Shown here one piece after another: positions 23,725-32,240 of a stretch of DNA of 32,396 bases. The translations under genes were made by a program, and so were the position numbers. The DNA is from Steroidobacteraceae bacterium (GTDB taxonomy: Bacteria > Pseudomonadota > Gammaproteobacteria > Steroidobacterales > Steroidobacteraceae): assembly GCA_019683695.1 (NCBI GenBank), contig JADGHX010000037.1, positions 1 to 32,396 of the forward strand, in the 5' to 3' direction. Numbering within the stretch: the first letter of the stretch is position 1; every line of letters begins with the position of its first letter. The notes beneath the pieces are model-generated. The model saw only the letters and a list, made by a program, of their open reading frames with translations. It did not search any database and was not told the origin of the DNA.

Positions 23725-24912
23725 ATGAGCTTTGCCATCGCCCTTTCGGGCATCAACGCGATCAACGACGAGCTGAACACCATCAGCAACAACATCGCCA
23801 ACGCCGGAACCTACGGCTTCAAGTCGAGCCGCACCAACTTCGCCGCGATGTATGCCGGCCTGCAGCCGACGGGCACCGAAGCGGCTTCGCGGACCCAGAG
23901 CATCGAAGTCGGCGGCGGCGTGCTGACGACGGGGCGCGCCATGGATGCCTCGATCCAGGGGCGCGGATTCTTCGTCACCCGCGATACCTCGGGCGCGGAG
24001 GTGTACACGCGCGTCGGCATTTTCGCGGTGGACAAGGACGGCTTCGTGGTCGACAGCTTCGGCCGCAGGGTCCAGGGCTACAACGTCGTGCCGGGCACGA
24101 CCACGCTCGGTGCCATGGGCGACCTGCAGGTCCCCACCGGCCAGGTGGCCGCCCAGGCGAGCACCGAGGTGCGCTACGTCGGCAATCTGTCGTACGACTG
24201 GGCGATTCCCGCGGTCACGCCGTTCGATCGCACGGATCCGCAGTCCTACAACAGCTCCATCGTCACAGTGGTGTACGACTCGCTGGGCGTCCAGCACAGC
24301 GTGACCCAGTACTTCGTGAAGACCGGCACGAACCAGGTGACCGTGCACTACACGATGGATGGCACCGATCTGCCCACCACCACCGTGCTCGATTTCAACA
24401 CCAGCGGTCAGCTCACGAGTCCCCTCGGCGCCGTGCCGCTTCCGCTCGGTACACCGCCGGGTGCCGCGCCCCTGACGGTGAATCTCAACTACGCGGGCAC
24501 GACGTTCTTCGGCGGTGAAGCCACTACGACGACGAACAACTCGAACGGCTACGCCTCCGGCACGCTCGTCGGCGTGCAGCTCGGTGAGGACGGCGCCGTG
24601 CTTGCCCAGTACAGCAACGGCCTGAAGCAGCGTGTGGGCACGATCGCGCTCGCGACGTTTGCGGCGGAACACGAGCTCGTGCCGATCAGCGACACAGCCT
24701 GGACGACGTCGTCCGCTTCGGGTCTGCCGCTGTACTCCGTGCCGGGGGCGGGCATGGCCGGCAGTCTGACCCCGGGCTCGCTCGAGCAGTCGAACGTCGA
24801 CATGACGGCGCAGCTCGTGAACCTGATGTCCGCACAGCGCAATTACCAGGCGAACACCAAAGTCATCTCGACCGAGAACGAGATGATGCAGACGCTGATG
24901 CAGGCGGTGTGA
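23725..24912 (+). CDS. flgE: flagellar hook protein FlgE
   Basis: FlgE is the main hook subunit. The 395-aa product has the N-terminal LSGINAINDELNTISNNIAN and the AGTYGFKSSRTNF run. Its C-terminal domain is SNVDMTAQLVNLMSAQRNYQ followed by ANTKVISTENEMMQTLMQ. The exposed middle domain (about 145-330) is Thr/Ser-rich. GAGAGGAA precedes the ATG. The 38-base gap to flgD has no clear promoter or terminator. Confidence 0.96.
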   Translation: MSFAIALSGINAINDELNTISNNIANAGTYGFKSSRTNFAAMYAGLQPTGTEAASRTQSIEVGGGVLTTGRAMDASIQGRGFFVTRDTSGAEVYTRVGIFAVDKDGFVVDSFGRRVQGYNVVPGTTTLGAMGDLQVPTGQVAAQASTEVRYVGNLSYDWAIPAVTPFDRTDPQSYNSSIVTVVYDSLGVQHSVTQYFVKTGTNQVTVHYTMDGTDLPTTTVLDFNTSGQLTSPLGAVPLPLGTPPGAAPLTVNLNYAGTTFFGGEATTTTNNSNGYASGTLVGVQLGEDGAVLAQYSNGLKQRVGTIALATFAAEHELVPISDTAWTTSSASGLPLYSVPGAGMAGSLTPGSLEQSNVDMTAQLVNLMSAQRNYQANTKVISTENEMMQTLMQAV

Positions 24913-24922
24913 GCGAGCCCCC

Positions 24923-25651
24923 ATGGACGCTCTGGTCTACACGGTGATGAGTGGCGCCGAGCGCGCGTTGCGTGCTCAGCAGGTGCATGCGAACAATCTC
25001 GCGAACCTCGACACCAATGGCTTCCGCGCCGATCTCGAGCTGGCGCAGAGCGAGGCGGTGACACGCGGCTACGGGTACGACGCGCGTCACCTGAGCCGTC
25101 TCGAAGCCAATGCCGTGTCCTCACGCGAGGGGCCGATCCGCGAGACCGGCCGCGACCTCGATGTGGCCATTTCCGGTCCCGGGTACTTTGCCGTGCAGTG
25201 GCAGGACGGCGAGGCCTACACGCGTGCCGGCAGCTTGGTCGTCGATCAGAACGGTGCACTGATGCTGAACGGGCACCCCGTGCTGGGCGATGGCGGGCCG
25301 ATCGTGCTGCCGGCGTACTCGCGCATCGAGATCTCGCCGGATGGCACGATCTCGGTGCTCACGCCGGGCCAGCTCGAGATGCAGCCGGTGGATCGGCTCA
25401 AGCGAGTGCGCCCCGAAGCCGATGAAGTGACGAAGAACTCTGCCGGGCTGATCGTGGCGCGCTCGGGTGAGCCGCTGCCGGCGGATGACACGGTGACCGT
25501 GCGCAGCGGCCACCTGGAAGGCAGCAACGTCTCGGCGGTCGAGGAGATGGTCGCGACGATGAATCTCAATCGGGACTTCGAAATCCAGATGAAGCTGTAC
25601 CGTGCGGCGGACCAGCTGGCCGAGGCCGGCAACCGCATCGTGCGGGAATGA
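24923..25651 (+). CDS. flgF: flagellar rod protein FlgF
   Basis: FlgF is a proximal rod subunit. The 242-aa product carries the N-terminal VHANNLANLDTNGFRADL block (about 25-42). It has the FlgF/FlgG central block GRDLDVAISGPGYFAVQ (about 75-91) and the C-terminal LEGSNVSAVEEMVATMNLNR with DFEIQMKLYRAADQLAE. It is 10 bases after flgE and 17 before flgG. Confidence 0.95.
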   Translation: MDALVYTVMSGAERALRAQQVHANNLANLDTNGFRADLELAQSEAVTRGYGYDARHLSRLEANAVSSREGPIRETGRDLDVAISGPGYFAVQWQDGEAYTRAGSLVVDQNGALMLNGHPVLGDGGPIVLPAYSRIEISPDGTISVLTPGQLEMQPVDRLKRVRPEADEVTKNSAGLIVARSGEPLPADDTVTVRSGHLEGSNVSAVEEMVATMNLNRDFEIQMKLYRAADQLAEAGNRIVRE

Positions 25652-25668
25652 GGAAGGAGTGAGCACCC

Positions 25669-26457
25669 ATGAATCCCGCAATGTGGATCAGCAAGACGGG
25701 CCTGCAGGCGCAGGATGCGAAGCTGCAGGCCATCGCGAACAACCTCGCGAATGCGAACACGGTCGGCTTCAAGCGTGATCGGGCGGTCTTCGAGGACTTG
25801 TTCTATCAGGTGGAGCGCCAGCCCGGCGCACAGACCGCCGATGGCGTTCTCTCGGCCACGGGCGTCCAGCTCGGCACCGGCACGCGGCTCGTCGGCACGC
25901 AGAAGGTTTTCACCAGTGGCGCGCTGCAGACCACCGGGCAGTCTCTGGATGTGGCCATCGTCGGGCAGGGCTTCCTGCAGATCGAGATGCCGAACGGGGA
26001 ACGGGCCTACACGCGGTCGGGGCAGCTGCAGGTGAATGCCGAAGGGCGCGTCGTGAACACCCGCGGGCTGCCGGTGGTGCCGGAAGTGATCATTCCGCCG
26101 GAGGCCACCTCGGTGACCATCGGTGAGAACGGCATGGTCACGGCAAATGTGCCCGGTAATGCCGAGCCCGTGCAGATCGGGCAGCTCACGCTCGTGAGCT
26201 TCGTGAACCCGAGCGGATTGCTCGCGCTGGGCGACAACCTCTACATGGAAACGCCGGCGAGCGGCGTTCCGAATGAAGGCACGCCCGGCGAAGACGGGCT
26301 CGGCACGATCAAGCAGGGCGCGCTGGAAGCCTCGAACGTGCAGGTGGTCGAGGAGATGGTGGACATGATCACCGCGCAGCGCACGTACGAGATGAACACC
26401 AAGGTGCTTTCTGCGGCAGACAACATGCTGCAGCTCCTTGCGCAAGCCACGCGTTGA
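25669..26457 (+). CDS. flgG: flagellar distal rod protein FlgG
   Basis: FlgG forms the distal rod. The 262-aa product is very close to family standard: MWISKTGLQAQDAKLQAIAN, then NLANANTVGFKRDRAVFEDL, the middle QSLDVAIVGQGFLQIEMPNG and the C-terminal VEEMVDMITAQRTYEMNTKV. A GGAAGGAG ribosome site precedes the ATG. flgH begins 9 bases later. Confidence 0.97.
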   Translation: MNPAMWISKTGLQAQDAKLQAIANNLANANTVGFKRDRAVFEDLFYQVERQPGAQTADGVLSATGVQLGTGTRLVGTQKVFTSGALQTTGQSLDVAIVGQGFLQIEMPNGERAYTRSGQLQVNAEGRVVNTRGLPVVPEVIIPPEATSVTIGENGMVTANVPGNAEPVQIGQLTLVSFVNPSGLLALGDNLYMETPASGVPNEGTPGEDGLGTIKQGALEASNVQVVEEMVDMITAQRTYEMNTKVLSAADNMLQLLAQATR

Positions 26458-26466
26458 GGAGATTTC

Positions 26467-27120
26467 ATGTCCTCGCGTCTCCTGGCGGTTTCTGTTCTGC
26501 TCGCGCTGTGCGGGTGCTCGTTCATGCCGAAACTGCCGTCCCGGCCGACACCGCCGCCCATGCCCGAGATTGCGGCGATGCCACGCGGCCAGTCGGGCGG
26601 TGTGTTCTCGCCGGACATGCCCTGGACGCTCTTGTCGGACAACCGCGCGTTTCGTCCGGGCGATGCGCTGACCGTCGTGCTGCAGGAAGTGACCCAGGCC
26701 AGCAAGAGCGCGGATACGACCTACGCCAAACAGAACGATCTGGCCTTCGAGCCGGTGGTGGTGGGCGGCAAGGCGCTCGATTCCGACCTGAGCTTCAGCG
26801 CGCAGCGCGAGTTCGCGGGCTCGGCCTCGAGCACGCAGCAGAATGCGCTGCGCGGCTCGATCACCGTGCTGGTGCAGGAGGTTCTGCCGAACGGGCTGTT
26901 GCGGGTGAGTGGCGAAAAGACGCTCCGCCTGAATCAGGGCGAGGAATTCATTCGCGTCTCCGGCTACGTGCGCGCGCAGGACATCGACACGGAAAACCGC
27001 GTCTCCTCGCAGCGAATCGCGAATGCCGACATCGCGTACTCCGGTCGCGGAGCGCTGCACGACGCGAACGCGCCGGGGTGGCTGGCGCGCTTCTTCTCGA
27101 GCTCATGGATGCCTTTCTGA
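26467..27120 (+). CDS. flgH: flagellar L-ring lipoprotein FlgH
   Basis: FlgH is the outer-membrane bushing lipoprotein. The 217-aa product has a lipoprotein signal with lipobox LCGC and lipidated Cys17. Family blocks are AFRPGDALTVVLQE, the GSITVLVQEVLPNGLLRVSG stretch and EEFIRVSGYVRAQDI. AGGAGA before the ATG fits translation. It ends 11 bases before the flgI start. Confidence 0.95.
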   Translation: MSSRLLAVSVLLALCGCSFMPKLPSRPTPPPMPEIAAMPRGQSGGVFSPDMPWTLLSDNRAFRPGDALTVVLQEVTQASKSADTTYAKQNDLAFEPVVVGGKALDSDLSFSAQREFAGSASSTQQNALRGSITVLVQEVLPNGLLRVSGEKTLRLNQGEEFIRVSGYVRAQDIDTENRVSSQRIANADIAYSGRGALHDANAPGWLARFFSSSWMPF

Positions 27121-27131
27121 AACGGAGTGCC

Positions 27132-28277
27132 ATGCGCAGCTGGACAGTACGAGGGGCCGCGGCACTGCTGGTCGGCCTGCTGACGATGATGGCCGGCCGT
27201 GCGGCCATGGCGGTGGAGCAGGGCGGGCTCGCGCGCAACATGAGGCCGCTGCGGTCGCTCGTGACCGTTGAAGGGGTGCGCGAGAACCAGCTCATCGGGT
27301 ATGGCCTGGTGGTCGGCCTGCAAGGCACGGGCGACGGGACGCAGGTGAAGTTCGCCGGCCAGACCGTCGCGAACATGCTGAAGCAGTTCGGCGTCAAGCT
27401 GCCCGAGCGCATCGATCCCCGCTTGCGCAATGTCGCCACGGTGATGGTGAGCGCGGTGTTTCCGCCGGGCTATCGCAAGGGGCAGCGCATCGACGTCACC
27501 GTCTCGTCGATGGGTGATGCGAAGAGCCTGCGCGGCGGCATGCTGGTGCTGACGCCGCTGCGCGCCGCGGATGGCCAGATCTATGCCCTGGCCCAGGGCA
27601 ACGTGGTCGTCGGCGGCTTCACGGCCAGCGGGGCGAGCGGTTCGAGCGTCACCGTGAATTCACCCACCACGGGCCGCATTCCGAACGGCGCCACGATCGA
27701 GCGCGAGATCGAGAGCGACTTCCACACGCGCCCGACGGTGCTGCTCAGCCTGAAAGTGCCGAGTTTCCAGACGGCCACGAACATCGTGCAGGCGATCAAT
27801 CGACGCTATGGCCAGCTCGCGAGCACTAACAACGCCACCACGGTCGAAGTGGTCGCGCCGATGAATCCCACCCAGCGCGTGGCCTTCGTCGCCGGGCTCG
27901 AGTCGCTGATGGTTGACGTGGGCGATGCCCTGCCGAAGGTCGTGTTCAATTCGCGGACGGGAACCGTTGTGATCGCCGAGGGCGTGCGCGTTCGTCCTGC
28001 CGCCATTTCGCACGGTTCGCTGAAGGTGGTGATTTCGGAAACCCCGGCGGTGAGCCAGCCTGCACCGTTCAGCCGGGGTGAGACGACGGTCGTGCCGCAG
28101 TCGCAGGTGGACGCACGGCAGGAGGCTCCAGGGATGTTCCTGTGGCCCGAGGGTGTCAGCCTGCAGACCATCATCGATACCGTGAACAGCACGGGCGCGA
28201 CGCCGGACGACATCATGGCGATCCTCCAGGCGCTCGATCAGGTGGGCGCAATCGAGGGCGAACTGGTGGTGATCTGA
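27132..28277 (+). CDS. flgI: flagellar P-ring protein FlgI
   Basis: FlgI is the periplasmic ring around the rod and depends on FlgA. From ATG 27132 the product is 381 aa with a signal peptide (about 1-27, AALLVGLLTMMAGRAAMA). Family blocks include VRENQLIGYGLVVGLQGTGD, GGMLVLTPLRAADGQIYALAQG and the C-terminal SLQTIIDTVNSTGATPDDIM. The frame is open for 678 bases upstream, but that is flgH in another frame. GGAG 4 bases before ATG 27132 favours it over ATG 27105, which has no ribosome site. Confidence 0.95.
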   Translation: MRSWTVRGAAALLVGLLTMMAGRAAMAVEQGGLARNMRPLRSLVTVEGVRENQLIGYGLVVGLQGTGDGTQVKFAGQTVANMLKQFGVKLPERIDPRLRNVATVMVSAVFPPGYRKGQRIDVTVSSMGDAKSLRGGMLVLTPLRAADGQIYALAQGNVVVGGFTASGASGSSVTVNSPTTGRIPNGATIEREIESDFHTRPTVLLSLKVPSFQTATNIVQAINRRYGQLASTNNATTVEVVAPMNPTQRVAFVAGLESLMVDVGDALPKVVFNSRTGTVVIAEGVRVRPAAISHGSLKVVISETPAVSQPAPFSRGETTVVPQSQVDARQEAPGMFLWPEGVSLQTIIDTVNSTGATPDDIMAILQALDQVGAIEGELVVI

Positions 28278-28296
28278 CCTGGAGGGCGTGCGCGAG

Positions 28297-28722
28297 ATGA
28301 GTGCGTTCACTTTCGGCCCCTTGGCAGGCGCTGCGCTCGAGCCTGGCACGTTCGTCGATGCAATTCGTGCGGAGCCGGCCATTCGTGCAGCCACGAATGC
28401 CGACCCGAGCTCGCCGGAGTATCGGGCGAAGGCGCTCGAAGCTGCAGAGAAGTTCGAGGCGTACTTCGTCGCGCAGATGCTTCAGCAGATGCGCCGGATC
28501 ACGCGCCAGCTTTCCGGCGACGAAGGGTCGTTCTCCGCGCGCGCGAACGAGGACATGCTGGACATGGCCGACCTGAGGGTCGCGGACACGCTCGCCCGGC
28601 AGCGGGCCTTCGGGATTGCCGACATCATCCTGCGGCAGGTGCTGCCGCAACCGGCGCTTAAGGAAACGGCTTCTCCGGTCGCTTCCCCGTTGACGAGCCC
28701 CGTGTCCGCCCGAGATTCCTGA
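28297..28722 (+). CDS. flgJ: rod-capping protein FlgJ, single-domain form
   Basis: This rod scaffold protein caps the growing rod. From ATG 28297 the product is 141 aa and holds only the rod-binding domain, with ALEAAEKFEAYFVAQMLQQM and the downstream DMADLRVADTLARQRAFGIA. The C-terminal glucosaminidase domain found in many beta- and gammaproteobacterial FlgJ proteins (total ~310 aa) is missing, and the tail is Pro/Ser/Ala-rich. GGAGG at 28281-28285 suits ATG 28297 (11 bases) rather than GTG 28288 (2 bases). Confidence 0.88.
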   Translation: MSAFTFGPLAGAALEPGTFVDAIRAEPAIRAATNADPSSPEYRAKALEAAEKFEAYFVAQMLQQMRRITRQLSGDEGSFSARANEDMLDMADLRVADTLARQRAFGIADIILRQVLPQPALKETASPVASPLTSPVSARDS

Positions 28723-28730
28723 CGCCTCGC

Positions 28731-30110
28731 ATGACCATCATCGACAACGCACTCTCCGGCGCCCTCGCGGCCCAGGCGGCCCTGCACACGGCCAGTCAGA
28801 ACGTGGCCAACATGATGACCCCCGGTTACACCCGGCAGGGTGTGCTGCTGGCGTCGGTGCAGCCGATGTTCGCGGGGAAGCTGAGCGCAGGCAGCGGCGT
28901 CAGTGTTGCCGCGCTCGTGCGATTCAGCGACGAGTACAAGAGCCTGCAGATGTGGCGCGCGGCTTCCGAGCTCGGCGAACGCAGCGCCGCTCAGCCCTAT
29001 CTCACCCAGCTCGAGCAGGTGATGGGCGCCGACGAGTCCGGCATCAACAGCGGGCTTGATGCGTTCTTCAGCGCGCTGAACGCGGCGAGCGTCGACCCGA
29101 CCTCGACACCCTTGCGTCAGCAGGTGATCAAGGCGGCCGATGCGCTGGCGCAGCGCTTCAACAGCCTGAACCAGGTGATGTCGGGCCAGCGCAGCGCCGT
29201 GTCCCAGCAGCGCCTCGCGGTCGTGGGGCAGATCAATTCCCTGGCTGCCGAGATCGCCAGGCTCAATCAGCACATCGCCGATTCGCAGGGCACGGGCGTC
29301 AATCCGACGGCGCTCATCGATCAGCGCGACATGAAGATCGACGAGCTCTCGCGGCTCGTGGACCTGCAGGTGGTGAGTCAGCCGGACGGCACGCGCAGTG
29401 TCGCCTTGCGTGGCGGGCAGCCTCTGGTGCTCGGTGGGCGCTCGGCGACGATGACAGCGACCTACAATCCCGACGGATCCCAGACGCTGACGGTGGACTT
29501 CGCGAGCGAGTCCTTCACCCTGATCAATAACCGGCTGGGCGGCGAGCTCGGTGGCCTCGAGCACTTCGAGGTGGACGTGCTGGTGCCGATGATGCAGTCC
29601 GTCAGCGCGATGGCCGAACAGCTCGCCGACAACGTGAACACGCAGCTGGCCGCGGGCTTCGCGCCGGATGGATCGCCGGGTCAGCCGCTGTTCGAGTTCG
29701 ACTCGACGGGTGCCGTGGGCATCCTGCGGTTGCGCGCCGGTGCCACGGGCTCGGAGCTGGCGTTCTCCTCGAACCCGGCGACTCCGGGCAACAGCGACAA
29801 CCTCATGCAGCTGATCGCGCTGCGTAGTCAGCCGGTGACGCTGCCCGCGCTCGGCTCCGTCTCACTCGCCGATGCCGCAACCCAGCTCGTCGGCACGCTC
29901 GGCACCGAGTCCCAGCAGAACCAGGCGGGGCTCGCCACGGCCGAGACGGTCCGCAACCAGGCCGAAGAGAGCTGGAAATCCACGAGCGGCGTGAACGCGG
30001 ATGAGGAAGCCGTGAATCTCATGCAGTTCCAGCAGCTCTATCAGGCCAACATGAAGGTGGTGGCCGTTGCGAACGAGCTCTTCGAAAGCACCCTCGCCAT
30101 CCTGAGCTGA
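28731..30110 (+). CDS. flgK: hook-filament junction protein FlgK (HAP1)
   Basis: FlgK joins hook to filament. The 459-aa product has the N-terminal ALHTASQNVANMMTPGYTRQ motif, a FlgK core with INSLAAEIARLNQHIADSQG and LIDQRDMKIDELSRLVDLQV, and the C-terminal EAVNLMQFQQLYQANMKVVA. It is shorter than enterobacterial FlgK (~545 aa), with a reduced variable domain. It follows flgJ by 8 bases and precedes flgL by 5. Confidence 0.96.
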   Translation: MTIIDNALSGALAAQAALHTASQNVANMMTPGYTRQGVLLASVQPMFAGKLSAGSGVSVAALVRFSDEYKSLQMWRAASELGERSAAQPYLTQLEQVMGADESGINSGLDAFFSALNAASVDPTSTPLRQQVIKAADALAQRFNSLNQVMSGQRSAVSQQRLAVVGQINSLAAEIARLNQHIADSQGTGVNPTALIDQRDMKIDELSRLVDLQVVSQPDGTRSVALRGGQPLVLGGRSATMTATYNPDGSQTLTVDFASESFTLINNRLGGELGGLEHFEVDVLVPMMQSVSAMAEQLADNVNTQLAAGFAPDGSPGQPLFEFDSTGAVGILRLRAGATGSELAFSSNPATPGNSDNLMQLIALRSQPVTLPALGSVSLADAATQLVGTLGTESQQNQAGLATAETVRNQAEESWKSTSGVNADEEAVNLMQFQQLYQANMKVVAVANELFESTLAILS

Positions 30111-30115
30111 TTGCC

Positions 30116-31027
30116 ATGCGCATCGCGAGCACGCAGTATCACACCACGATGAACACGGCCCTGCAGAACGCGTCTGCGCGGCTCGAGCTCATCCTGCAGA
30201 AGATGGCGAGCGGGAAGAAGTACATGCTGCCCTCCGAGAACCCGATCGCCTCGGTGAGAATGTCGCGCCTGGCCCGCGAGGAGGCGACCCTCGACCAGTA
30301 TCGGGAAAACATCGCCGCGCTTCGCGAGCGGCTCACGCGGAACGAGCAGTATCTGGATGCCATGTCTGCGGACATGCTGAGCGCGCGGGAACTGATGGTG
30401 TGGGCGGCGGACGGGTCCAACACGTCCGCAGACGTCAACGCGATGGCGAGCTCGCTGCAACCGTTGATGGACAGCATCTTCTTCACGGCGAATGCCCGGG
30501 ACGCGGAAGGCCGCTACGAGTTCTCCGGTTCGGCCACGTCCACGCCGACCATCACCTACGATCCGGCCGCGCCCGTGGGTGCGCGCTACACCTACACCGG
30601 CAACACGGATGTGCAGCTCGTCGTCGTGGGCAACGGCGTCACGCAGCCCGCGAACGTCGCACTCAACGAGATGGCCGCGATGCTGAACCAGCTCGACGAA
30701 GTGCGGGCTGTGCTGACTGCGCCGAATGTCAGTGTGAACGATCCGGCGGTGCGCGCCGTCATCACCGCAACCATGAACGCGCTCGATGGCACGCTGGAAA
30801 GCATCACTGGCAAGATCGCGACGCTGGGCGGCTCACAGAACATTCTCACAACCCTCGAGGAAAACCACTCGAGCGTCAGCCTCTCGAACAAGCAGGCCGC
30901 GCTCGTGCTCGGGCAGCTCGACTATGCGGATGCGGCCGTGAAGCTGAACGGATACACCACCGCCGTGCAGGCCACCCAAAAGGCCTACGGAGCGGTGAGC
31001 AAGCTCTCCCTGTTCGATGTGATCTGA
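30116..31027 (+). CDS. flgL: hook-filament junction protein FlgL (HAP3)
   Basis: FlgL is the second junction protein, a flagellin relative. The 303-aa product has the N-terminal LELILQKMASGKKYMLPSEN (about 23-42; family motif SGKR.xxPSDDP) and EGRYEFSGSATSTPTITYDP, and a flagellin-like C-terminal helix with QLDYADAAVKLNGYTTAVQA. The stop at 31025-31027 lies in the left arm of a hairpin that also includes the next gene's start codon. Confidence 0.94.
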   Translation: MRIASTQYHTTMNTALQNASARLELILQKMASGKKYMLPSENPIASVRMSRLAREEATLDQYRENIAALRERLTRNEQYLDAMSADMLSARELMVWAADGSNTSADVNAMASSLQPLMDSIFFTANARDAEGRYEFSGSATSTPTITYDPAAPVGARYTYTGNTDVQLVVVGNGVTQPANVALNEMAAMLNQLDEVRAVLTAPNVSVNDPAVRAVITATMNALDGTLESITGKIATLGGSQNILTTLEENHSSVSLSNKQAALVLGQLDYADAAVKLNGYTTAVQATQKAYGAVSKLSLFDVI

Positions 31028-31053
31028 GCGAAATTTCGGGAGCGAGCTCAGAT
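31022..31053 (+). promoter_or_regulatory. hairpin joining the flgL stop and the next start codon
   Basis: ATCTGAGC (31022-31029) and GCTCAGAT (31046-31053) are perfect 8-bp complements. They enclose a 16-base loop that carries the GGGAG ribosome site (31038-31042). The left arm contains the flgL stop and the right arm two bases of the next ATG (31052-31054). Ribosomes finishing flgL would open the stem, so the arrangement suggests translational coupling. Confidence 0.5.
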
Positions 31054-32155
31054 GCAGTTGGCTTCGCTGGATTCCGGGCGCGCGGTCGGGCAACGCCCCG
31101 CCACCGCGCGAGCATCCGCGCTGGATGCGGCCGCACCATCGGTGCCGTCACCAGCGGCTCACGCCGCTCCGGCGTCGAGCCTGCCTCCGGCACGCTCGGG
31201 GCTGCGTGCGCTCAACCCGCAACTGAACCGGCGGGTCTCGGGCGCGCAGCAGACTCTGGAGTATCTGGACCAGCTTGCCGCCGAGTTGCAGACGGTGCGC
31301 ACTGAGCTGCGCAAGCAGTTGAGCACGCGTTCGCCTTCGCAGAGCTCGGGCGATTCACCCCTGGAAGCCAGCATCCGGCGAGTGGCCGAGCATTGGGATC
31401 GCCGCATGGCCGCGACCCAAGGCACGCTCGACGTCCGTCTTCAATGGCATGCAGAAGGGCAGGCACGCCGCACGTTCACGATCCGGGGACTGGAGTTGGC
31501 GTCGCTTCGGTCCGGCGGACGGGAAGTGCTGAGCTTTGCGTTGGGTGGACGCGGCCTGCGTGCCGCCTCCAGCGTGGCCATCGAGCCCGGCTTGCCGGAG
31601 CACGAGATCGTGCAGCGTTTCGACCGGGCGCTTGCGCCCGCAGGAATTCGCGCCTCGCGTGGCGAAGGCGGCGAGCTGCGCTTCAGCGTGCCGGAAGCGG
31701 CGTGGCCGGAGGTCCGCGACGCGCTCGCGGTGAGAGGCGAGGGGCAGCGCTTTCCGACAGGGCGCTTCAGTCAGGTGCGCGTGGTGCCTGACGCAGAGGC
31801 GATCCGACCGAGGGAATGGAAAGTCGACAGCGCGGCTTCGCTCCGTGCGACGCGCGAGAGCGTGTTCACCGCGGAAGGCCTGGTGCGCCAGGCGCGCAAC
31901 ACAGTCAACCAGGCATTTGCGGAAACGGCCCTCCAGCTGCGCTCGATCGAAGCGTCTTTGGCCGACGAGACCGCGAACGGTGCTTCGCGTGCCGGCAGAG
32001 GCCCCATCACGCCCGAGTGGAGCGCGCAGTTCGCGCGCTCTTTCGCTGCCGTGGCGAGCGGCAAGGATTTCCAGGCGCTGGCGGCGGTGCTCCCCGCCGT
32101 GTCCGGCATTCATCGGGATCGCGTCGCTGCGTTGTTGGGGCTGCCCGTCGCCTGA
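31052..32155 (+). CDS. unrecognised 367-aa protein at the end of the flagellar run
   Basis: I do not recognise this protein. It has an Ala/Pro-rich, probably disordered N-terminus (about 1-65) and a helical or coiled-coil stretch (about 68-105, QQTLEYLDQLAAELQTVRTE). A probable beta-rich middle follows (about 125-255), with TFTIRGLELASLRSGGREVL and an EHEIVQRFDRALAPAGIRAS pattern reminiscent of flagellin-IN motifs in FliD and flagellin. The rest is mainly helical (about 270-367). There is no signal peptide, membrane segment or cysteine. It starts 24 bases after flgL, is likely co-transcribed, and has GC and codon use like its neighbours. Position after flgL recalls lafW, a putative hook-associated gene of Flag-2 clusters, but I cannot confirm homology. 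Confidence 0.75.
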   Translation: MQLASLDSGRAVGQRPATARASALDAAAPSVPSPAAHAAPASSLPPARSGLRALNPQLNRRVSGAQQTLEYLDQLAAELQTVRTELRKQLSTRSPSQSSGDSPLEASIRRVAEHWDRRMAATQGTLDVRLQWHAEGQARRTFTIRGLELASLRSGGREVLSFALGGRGLRAASSVAIEPGLPEHEIVQRFDRALAPAGIRASRGEGGELRFSVPEAAWPEVRDALAVRGEGQRFPTGRFSQVRVVPDAEAIRPREWKVDSAASLRATRESVFTAEGLVRQARNTVNQAFAETALQLRSIEASLADETANGASRAGRGPITPEWSAQFARSFAAVASGKDFQALAAVLPAVSGIHRDRVAALLGLPVA

Positions 32156-32240
32156 AGCCCGAGCGACGTTCCCGCGCGGGAACGCAGGGCACAGATTCGA
32201 CGCGTACCGCTCGCAGCACGGCCTCATCCTCCTCGATGTT
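32156..32240 (+). terminator. possible 3' hairpin of the flg run
   Basis: An 18-bp perfect palindrome (32167-32184) can fold as CGTTCCC-GCGC-GGGAACG, 11 bases after the last stop codon. No T-run follows, so a Rho-independent terminator is not shown; it may protect or end the transcript in another way. The rest of this stretch contains no gene. Confidence 0.35.

Noticed and set aside
26454-27131. N-terminal extension that would make FlgI 607 aa
   Set aside because: This stretch is flgH in another frame; the signal peptide and ribosome site place the flgI start at 27132.
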